7,943 nucleotides of DNA from assembly GCA_964488025.1 (NCBI GenBank), contig CAZATJ010000024.1, positions 1 through 7,943 on the forward strand, read 5' to 3'. The translations under genes and the position numbers were made by a program. Origin of the DNA: UBA1568 sp964488025 (GTDB lineage: Bacteria > Patescibacteriota > Minisyncoccia > Moranbacterales > UBA1568). Under the pieces are notes generated by a model, which saw nothing but the letters and a program-made list of their open reading frames with translations, ran no database searches and was not told where the DNA came from. Shown piece by piece: positions 4,902 through 7,943 of the stretch; positions within the stretch are counted from its first letter, which is position 1, and each line of letters starts with the position of its first letter.

Positions 4902-4931
4902 TTGAAAACCGTTCCAGAGCGGGTGTATACT
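4902..4931 (+). promoter_or_regulatory. promoter for the DUF378 gene
   Basis: TTGAAA (4902-4907) and TATACT (4926-4931) are separated by 18 bp. A consensus TTGACA at 4892 is too far (28 bp) to pair with this -10. The leader to 5017 would be ~79 nt, the longest in the window. Confidence 0.6.
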
Positions 4932-4937
4932 GGAGGC

Positions 4938-5016
4938 AACGAGGGGGTGTGCTCCGAGAGGGCACATGGGTCGATCCCGGGTTTCTTAGGAGTAATCACT
5001 CTATAACAAAAAATAT
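4938..5016 (+). promoter_or_regulatory. structured 5' leader of the DUF378 gene
   Basis: The leader folds into TGTGCTC/GGGCACA around CGAGA (4948-4966) and a short GGG-TCGAT-CCC hairpin (4968-4978). An SD-like AGGAGT lies at 4988-4993, 23 nt before the ATG and so misplaced for normal initiation. I do not match it to a known riboswitch class. Confidence 0.4.
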
Positions 5017-5232
5017 ATGAGTATGCACAAGCTTGCTTTTATTCTCTTGATAGTGGGTGGTCTGAACTGGCTTTTGGTGGGCGTTTTTGGTTGGGATATC
5101 AGCCGCTTCCTTGGTGGCGAGACTTCGATGATATCTCGCATCGTTTATGTCCTTGTCGGATTGGCGGCAATTTACGAAGTAGCGATGCACCGAGGAACCT
5201 GCAAAGAATGTGGAACGACACCGTCCATGTAG
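5017..5232 (+). CDS. DUF378 (YuzA-like) membrane protein
   Basis: The 71-residue protein has two membrane helices (about 5-25 and 38-57). It shows the DUF378 pattern KLAFILLIVGGLNWLLVGVF, then a short loop (GWDISRFLGG), then ISRIVYVLVGLAAIYEV. Family members are small two-helix membrane proteins of unknown function. A CKEC pair (62-65) in the tail is an addition that could bind metal or form a disulfide. A second in-frame ATG at 5023 (MHKLAF) is an equally good start because there is no SD to decide. Its own promoter, structured leader and terminator make it a single-gene unit. Confidence 0.9.
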   Translation: MSMHKLAFILLIVGGLNWLLVGVFGWDISRFLGGETSMISRIVYVLVGLAAIYEVAMHRGTCKECGTTPSM

Positions 5233-5249
5233 CGGAAAGGAGGTGTTGG

Positions 5250-5285
5250 AGCTCTCCTGCCTGGGCGGGGGAGCTTTTGTTTTTT
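5250..5285 (+). terminator. rho-independent terminator after the DUF378 gene
   Basis: AGCTCTCC (5250-5257) pairs with GGGGAGCT (5268-5275) including one T.G pair, and TTTTGTTTTTT follows. Confidence 0.88.
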
Positions 5286-5299
5286 GGTTCCCAATCAGT

Positions 5300-5316
5300 T
5301 ATACTGCAGCTATACT
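5300..5316 (+). promoter_or_regulatory. tandem TATACT -10 boxes for the SIMPL gene
   Basis: TATACT occurs twice (5300-5305 and 5311-5316), 11 bp apart, in the gap before the SIMPL gene. Neither has a good -35 at normal spacing. The downstream box gives a leader of about 26 nt, so two nearby starts are possible. Confidence 0.45.
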
Positions 5317-5335
5317 AGTGGAGGAATAATTTTTT

Positions 5336-5341
5336 AAGGTG
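5336..5341 (+). promoter_or_regulatory. Shine-Dalgarno site of the SIMPL gene
   Basis: AAGGTG pairs with the 16S tail CACCTCCTTTCT and lies 7 nt before the ATG at 5349. It is the clearest well-placed SD of any sizeable gene here and fixes that start. Confidence 0.65.
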
Positions 5342-5348
5342 TCAGCAT

Positions 5349-6113
5349 ATGCAGGAAAATACTTTTAAAATAGCCAGGACATCCGCTTTCGTTTTGCTGG
5401 CTTTGGCCGCCGTTATGGCTGCTTTTCAGTACAAGCTTTCCGTAAGAAATACCTATCCGACCAGGACTTTTTCGGTTGAGGGTACAGGCAAAGTGGACGC
5501 GACGCCTGACCTGGCTACTTTTTCCGTGACAGTCATGACGGAGGGTGGCAAAAATGTTGCCGAGGTGCAGGCGGCCAATACGGAAAAGATGAATCGGGTA
5601 AATACCTTTCTGAAGGATCAGGGGGTGGCCAAAACGGATATGAAGACTCTGCAGTACAATCTTTCCCCGCGCTACAGTTATAACCCCTGTACGGTCGGAA
5701 GTTGTCCGCCACCGACGATTACGGGGTACAGCCTGACACAGACTCTGGAGGTGAAAGTGCGTGACAGTGCCAAGCTGGGTGACCTTCTCTCGGGAGTAGT
5801 GGAAAATGGCGCTAACAATGTTTCCGAGGTACGTTTTGTGGTGGATGATGATGCCGCAATCAAGGATACCGCCCGTGAAGAAGCGATAGCCGAGGCCAAG
5901 AGGAAAGCCAAGGCTACGGCCAAGGCGGCCGGCTTTCGTCTCGGGAAATTGGTGACGATGTATGAAAGCTCTAACCCCGGAATACCCTACGGCATGGGCG
6001 GCGGCCCGGAGATGATGGCCTACAACAAGGCCGATGCTGCTGCACCGGTCGTAGAGCCGGGAACCCAGTTGAATACGGTACAGGTGACGCTGACGTACGA
6101 AATCAAGAATTAA
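5349..6113 (+). CDS. SIMPL/DUF541 (YggE-like) anchored periplasmic-type protein
   Basis: The 254-residue protein starts with a membrane anchor or uncleaved signal (about 12-29). A SIMPL/DUF541 domain follows: TFSVEGTGKVDATPDLATFSVTVMTEG (40-66), QGVAKTDMKTLQYNLSPRYSY (91-111), TGYSLTQTLEVKVRDSAKLGDLL (125-147), and the helix EEAIAEAKRKAKATAKAAGFRLGK (177-200), then a last strand VQVTLTYEI. The family occurs in cell envelopes and is linked to oxidative-stress tolerance in E. coli YggE, but its molecular activity is unclear. C114 and C119 could form a disulfide in the loop CTVGSC. A Gly/Met-rich segment (210-224) and an Ala-rich segment follow. It is a single-gene unit with an SD and a terminator. 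Confidence 0.93.
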   Translation: MQENTFKIARTSAFVLLALAAVMAAFQYKLSVRNTYPTRTFSVEGTGKVDATPDLATFSVTVMTEGGKNVAEVQAANTEKMNRVNTFLKDQGVAKTDMKTLQYNLSPRYSYNPCTVGSCPPPTITGYSLTQTLEVKVRDSAKLGDLLSGVVENGANNVSEVRFVVDDDAAIKDTAREEAIAEAKRKAKATAKAAGFRLGKLVTMYESSNPGIPYGMGGGPEMMAYNKADAAAPVVEPGTQLNTVQVTLTYEIKN

Positions 6114-6135
6114 CGGACATTATGGAGAAAGATGG

Positions 6136-6159
6136 CCACCTCAAATGAGGTGGTTTTCT
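6136..6159 (+). terminator. rho-independent terminator after the SIMPL gene
   Basis: CCACCTC (6136-6142) pairs with GAGGTGG (6147-6153) around AAAT, followed by TTTTCTTTT. A second small hairpin, GGGG-TTGA-CCCC (6163-6174), begins right after it and forms the left edge of the repeat element. Confidence 0.92.
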
Positions 6160-6164
6160 TTTGG

Positions 6165-6287
6165 GGTTGACCCCGCACTTTTTCAACAGAGAAGCGTCGA
6201 TTATTTCTCGCGTGAGCCGATAGGCGGCTACGCCTGACACCCTCTCTTTATACAAAAACTTCCTTTGGAAAAGGTGCGGGGTTGACA
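6165..6287 (+). repeat. ~120-bp element with inverted terminal repeats
   Basis: The left end GGTTGACCCCGCACTTTTTC (6165-6184) is matched in reverse by GAAAAGGTGCGGGGTTGAC (6268-6286), with a few mismatches. Inside are AGGCG-GCTA-CGCCT (6222-6235) and GAGAA/TTCTC. It has no ORF of note. A further copy of the end sequence occurs at 7921-7943. The form is that of a small non-coding inverted-repeat element such as a MITE; no target duplication is evident. Confidence 0.65.
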
Positions 6288-6309
6288 TCTTTTTTTCATG
6301 GTGTATATT
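6282..6309 (+). promoter_or_regulatory. lexA promoter, -35 supplied by the repeat element
   Basis: A consensus -35, TTGACA (6282-6287), lies 16 bp before TATATT (6304-6309). It is the only consensus -35 well paired with a -10 in the window. Five of its six bases belong to the right end of the inverted-repeat element. Confidence 0.75.
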
Positions 6310-6312
6310 TTA

Positions 6313-6323
6313 GAGTGTAACTC
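6313..6323 (+). promoter_or_regulatory. candidate LexA operator (autoregulation)
   Basis: GAGT-GTA-ACTC is a short dyad 3 bp past the -10, where a repressor would block initiation. LexA usually represses its own gene, and its operators differ by phylum, so the site is a reasonable but unproven candidate. Confidence 0.4.
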
Positions 6324-6340
6324 ATGTAAACAATAAAAAT

Positions 6341-6994
6341 ATGAAAATCCTTACCCCCAAGCAGCAAATCGTCCTTCAGGCGATCAAGCAGTTTTTTTCG
6401 GAGAATGGTACCATGCCGACCGTGCGCGAGATTCAGGAAGTATCAGGCAAGCTCGGTCTCAAGTTGAAAAGTCTACGGAGTTTCTTCCTCTATCTGAACG
6501 AGCTTGAGGAAAAGGGATATATCGAGCGTACTTCTGAGGATCGTGGTATCAAATTGAAAGGAGTGACCAAGGATAGTTTTCTTGATGTTCCGGTTTTTGG
6601 GATGGCGAGCGCCGGAGCGGCGACCATGTTTGCCGATCAGTATATCGAAGGGTACCTGAAGGTTTCCAAGCGCATCGTGCGAGACAGTCGCAACGTGTTT
6701 GCTATTCAGGTGTCGGGAACTTCCATGAACAAGGCTCGAGTCAACGGTAAGACTATCCAGAACGGGGATTTTATCCTGGTAGATTCTACCTGGAAACACT
6801 ACAGTAATGGCGACCGAGTACTGGTGGTCATCAACGGCATGGCCACCGTCAAAACCTATCGGACGGTTGACGGGAAAAATATTGTCCTCTTGCCGGAATC
6901 GACCGACCAGAAGCATAAGCCGATTTTTCTCACGGAAGAAGATGACTTTGTTATCAATGGGAAGGTGATTGATGTCTTGAAACTGAACAACTAG
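6341..6994 (+). CDS. lexA: LexA-type SOS repressor / self-cleaving protease
   Basis: The 217-residue protein has an N-terminal winged-helix domain (1-75: LTPKQQIVLQAIKQFF, GTMPTVREIQEVSG, a wing near EDRGIKLKG). A C-terminal S24 peptidase domain follows. The self-cleavage site A91-G92 is in MASAGAA, the nucleophile is S128 in VSGTSMN, and the general-base lysine is K171 in ATVKTY. All parts needed for RecA-stimulated self-cleavage are present. It should repress DNA-damage genes in the cytoplasm. Compared with E. coli LexA it is ~15 residues longer, mainly in the recognition helix region (KLGLKLKSLRSFF) and around RVNGKTIQ. It has its own promoter and no SD (AT-rich leader). The HhH-GPD gene upstream would be another DNA-damage function, but I see no shared operator. 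Confidence 0.95.
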   Translation: MKILTPKQQIVLQAIKQFFSENGTMPTVREIQEVSGKLGLKLKSLRSFFLYLNELEEKGYIERTSEDRGIKLKGVTKDSFLDVPVFGMASAGAATMFADQYIEGYLKVSKRIVRDSRNVFAIQVSGTSMNKARVNGKTIQNGDFILVDSTWKHYSNGDRVLVVINGMATVKTYRTVDGKNIVLLPESTDQKHKPIFLTEEDDFVINGKVIDVLKLNN

Positions 6995-7060
6995 TGACGA
7001 GGATCGGGATAGTACTCCTTTGGTCAGTGGACGGGTCATTTTCTGTATAAGGAGTTACCT

Positions 7061-7123
7061 TTGATTCAGCTTTCAAGCGGTGGTTCGGTATCGTATGCCG
7101 ATATCATTCACAACCTGGGCTAA
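7061..7123 (+). CDS. 20-codon ORF with a strong SD and TTG start
   Basis: AAGGAG (7049-7054) is spaced 6 nt from TTG, giving a 20-residue peptide (MIQLSSGGSVSYADIIHNLG) ending in TAA. It resembles nothing I know. The next ORF follows in the same frame, so this may be the N-terminus of a gene broken by a nonsense codon, or a leader peptide. The SD can pair with ACTCCTT at 7014-7020. Confidence 0.3.
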   Translation: MIQLSSGGSVSYADIIHNLG

Positions 7124-7126
7124 GTA

Positions 7127-7237
7127 GTGTTTTTTTCGCTTATTTTCTTGTTTCTTTGGGAATTTGTTTTGTATATGCAAGGCGATAAGGAAGTGACGGA
7201 AAATGATTTGAAGCGAGCGGGGTATATCTGTAAATAG
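7127..7237 (+). CDS. small single-pass membrane ORF (36 codons)
   Basis: This frame begins with GTG four bases after the preceding TAA, in the same frame. It gives one hydrophobic helix (VFFSLIFLFLWEFVLYM) followed by a charged tail, QGDKEVTENDLKRAGYICK. No SD fits the GTG. An ATG at 7175 would keep only the tail. The shape is that of a short membrane protein or the C-terminal part of a broken one; function unknown. Confidence 0.35.
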   Translation: MFFSLIFLFLWEFVLYMQGDKEVTENDLKRAGYICK

Positions 7238-7252
7238 GAAGGAAGTGCTATT

Positions 7253-7371
7253 ATGAGTACTATGGATACGATTTCTTCTGATTCTCATTTTTTCTATCGG
7301 TATCGTTTTTGGTCAGCGCTCTTCTCATGCGTGATATCGTGCGGAAACTTGATTATGAAAAGAAACGATAA
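7253..7371 (+). pseudogene. frameshifted small membrane protein
   Basis: Three frames each hold one piece of what looks like a single ~39-residue protein. The start MSTMDT (ATG at 7253, purine-rich AAGGAAG upstream) is in one frame, FLLILIFSIGIVF in the next, and VSALLMRDIVRKLDYEKKR ending at TAA (7369-7371) in the third. Deleting one base near 7270 (ATTT) and one near 7310 (TTTTTGG) restores a helix plus basic tail. It is either a decayed gene or carries two sequencing indels. Read unshifted, the first frame gives 47 unremarkable residues to 7396, overlapping the next gene. Confidence 0.5.
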
Positions 7372-7382
7372 ATTTTCACCTT

Positions 7383-7916
7383 ATGGCTTATCTTAATACA
7401 CCATCGGTCGTTTTTCCTCTCGATTCTTATCAGGTGAATGGAGCGCCTTTTGGTAAGCGTGGCGAACATGATGGAACGTTTTGGGGGGTGCATCTTGGTG
7501 AAGACTGTATTGCCCCAGCAGGAACCGATGTCCGGGCTATCGGCCGCGGTATGGTCGTGTATGCGGCTCTTCATCCTGGGATGGAAGAAAAGGGCAATTG
7601 GGGACACATCGTGATTATTCGCCACAAACGGCCTCGTTCCAAAGAAGTATTTTATTCTCTGTATGCTCATCTCGGGACGAGTTTTAAACGTATCGGGGAG
7701 AAGGTGGCCTGTGGTGAGCCACTCGGATTTATCGGCGAAGCGTTCACGCCGGAGAATGGTTTTTGGGAAGCTCATTTGCATTTCGCTATCTATACCGGAC
7801 CATGGCATGATGAGGTATTGCCCGGCTATTGGAAGGAAGGAGAAACTCGGACACAGCCGGAATGGTGGCGGGTACCGAGCGAATTCATCCGGAATTATAA
7901 CAAAATACCCCGTTAG
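7383..7916 (+). CDS. M23-family zinc metallopeptidase-like protein, no signal peptide
   Basis: The 177-residue protein is essentially one M23 (LytM-type) domain. It has the HxxxD motif in GVHLGED (H37, D41), the DVRAIGRGMVVYA strand pair, YSLYAHLG (H96), the KVACGEPLGFIGEA turn, and the HxH motif in EAHLHFAIY (H131, H133). These are the zinc and catalytic residues of peptidoglycan endopeptidases. Unusually there is no signal peptide, membrane helix or SH3/LysM partner domain. Only nine codons precede the ATG in frame before a stop, so a missed leader is unlikely. It might act from inside, be exported otherwise, or cut a different substrate. A C-terminal extension rich in W and charged residues (138-177) is outside the core. 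No SD or strong promoter is visible. Confidence 0.88.
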   Translation: MAYLNTPSVVFPLDSYQVNGAPFGKRGEHDGTFWGVHLGEDCIAPAGTDVRAIGRGMVVYAALHPGMEEKGNWGHIVIIRHKRPRSKEVFYSLYAHLGTSFKRIGEKVACGEPLGFIGEAFTPENGFWEAHLHFAIYTGPWHDEVLPGYWKEGETRTQPEWWRVPSEFIRNYNKIPR

Positions 7917-7920
7917 ATTT

Positions 7921-7943
7921 TTGACCCCGCACCTTTTCTACGC
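7921..7943 (+). repeat. further copy of the inverted-repeat element end (cut by window edge)
   Basis: TTGACCCCGCACCTTTTC (7921-7938) matches 6167-6184 at 17 of 18 positions, in the same orientation. It begins four bases after the M23 stop codon, just as the other copy lies directly after a gene and its terminator. The rest lies beyond the window. Confidence 0.65.

Larger units (their letters stand above)
6995..7382 (+). other. ~390-bp interval with small or broken ORFs
   Basis: No gene of normal length is present. The stretch contains an inverted pair ACTCCTT (7014-7020) and AAGGAGT (7049-7055) that could hide an SD, a 20-codon TTG frame, a 36-codon membrane-type frame, and a frameshifted membrane ORF remnant. 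No tRNA or clear terminator is seen. Confidence 0.5.

Noticed and set aside
4968..4978. GGGTCGATCCC as a tRNA T-arm
   Set aside because: The loop lacks the TTCRA pattern, and no anticodon arm, acceptor stem or CCA-adjacent pairing can be built around it.
4259..4999. A 246-codon open frame on the minus strand
   Set aside because: It lies antisense to the 29-residue peptide and FMN-binding-like genes, has no recognisable domain, reads as a low-complexity Cys/Arg-rich chain, and covers the plus-strand terminator at 4857-4886.
5236..5248. Perfect SD AAAGGAGGTG followed by TTG as a start of a new gene
   Set aside because: The TTG directly abuts the SD with no spacer, and the 27-codon frame runs through the terminator of the DUF378 gene. 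It is probably chance, or part of the terminator region.
6473..7039. A 188-codon minus-strand frame over lexA
   Set aside because: It is the antisense shadow of lexA, whose catalytic residues are all intact on the plus strand.
7286..7292. Programmed -1 frameshift at T TTT TTC in the 7253 ORF
   Set aside because: The heptamer fits, but the product would skip the hydrophobic segment found in the third frame, and no stimulatory structure is seen. Two indels explain the pieces better.

Overview
The window opens with the last ~190 bases of a 16S rRNA gene and then carries about a dozen short, plus-strand genes. The 16S tail is divergent at normally universal positions. Most proteins are small (29-320 residues) and several have a single membrane anchor. 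Shine-Dalgarno (SD) sites are scarce and extended -10 promoters (TGNTATAAT-like) are common. One gene looks like a conserved but unnamed protein that I recall from Parcubacteria-type genomes. Together this suggests a Candidate Phyla Radiation (Patescibacteria) bacterium, probably Parcubacteria-like. That placement is inference, and the genetic code appears to be the standard bacterial one.

Region 1 (1-715): the 16S 3' end is followed by ~450 nt of hairpin-rich non-coding sequence with no tRNA and no 23S, ending in a GNRA-loop terminator. Its last part is a 57-nt sequence (copy A) that reappears at 1459. Region 2 (701-1582): a leaderless-looking gene for an HhH-GPD DNA-glycosylase-like protein sits between copies A and B. 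Copy B differs from A by two 19-bp palindromic insertions, both in hairpin tips. This is the most unusual part of the window.

Region 3 (1583-3156): a PAS-GAF sensor protein with no output domain, a YggT-family membrane protein, and a compact promoter-terminator unit that could make a ~50-nt RNA. Region 4 (3110-4176): a probable three-gene operon of a His-rich SHOCT membrane protein, a DUF302 protein and a single-domain rhodanese, suggesting metal or sulfane-sulfur handling. Region 5 (4203-6160): a 29-residue membrane peptide with an FMN-binding-like lipid-facing protein, then DUF378 and SIMPL/YggE proteins, each closed by a clear terminator.

Region 6 (6160-7943): an inverted-repeat element whose right end supplies the -35 box of a LexA repressor gene, a ~390-bp stretch with small or decayed membrane ORFs, and an M23-type peptidase without a signal peptide. 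A further copy of the repeat end follows at the window edge.
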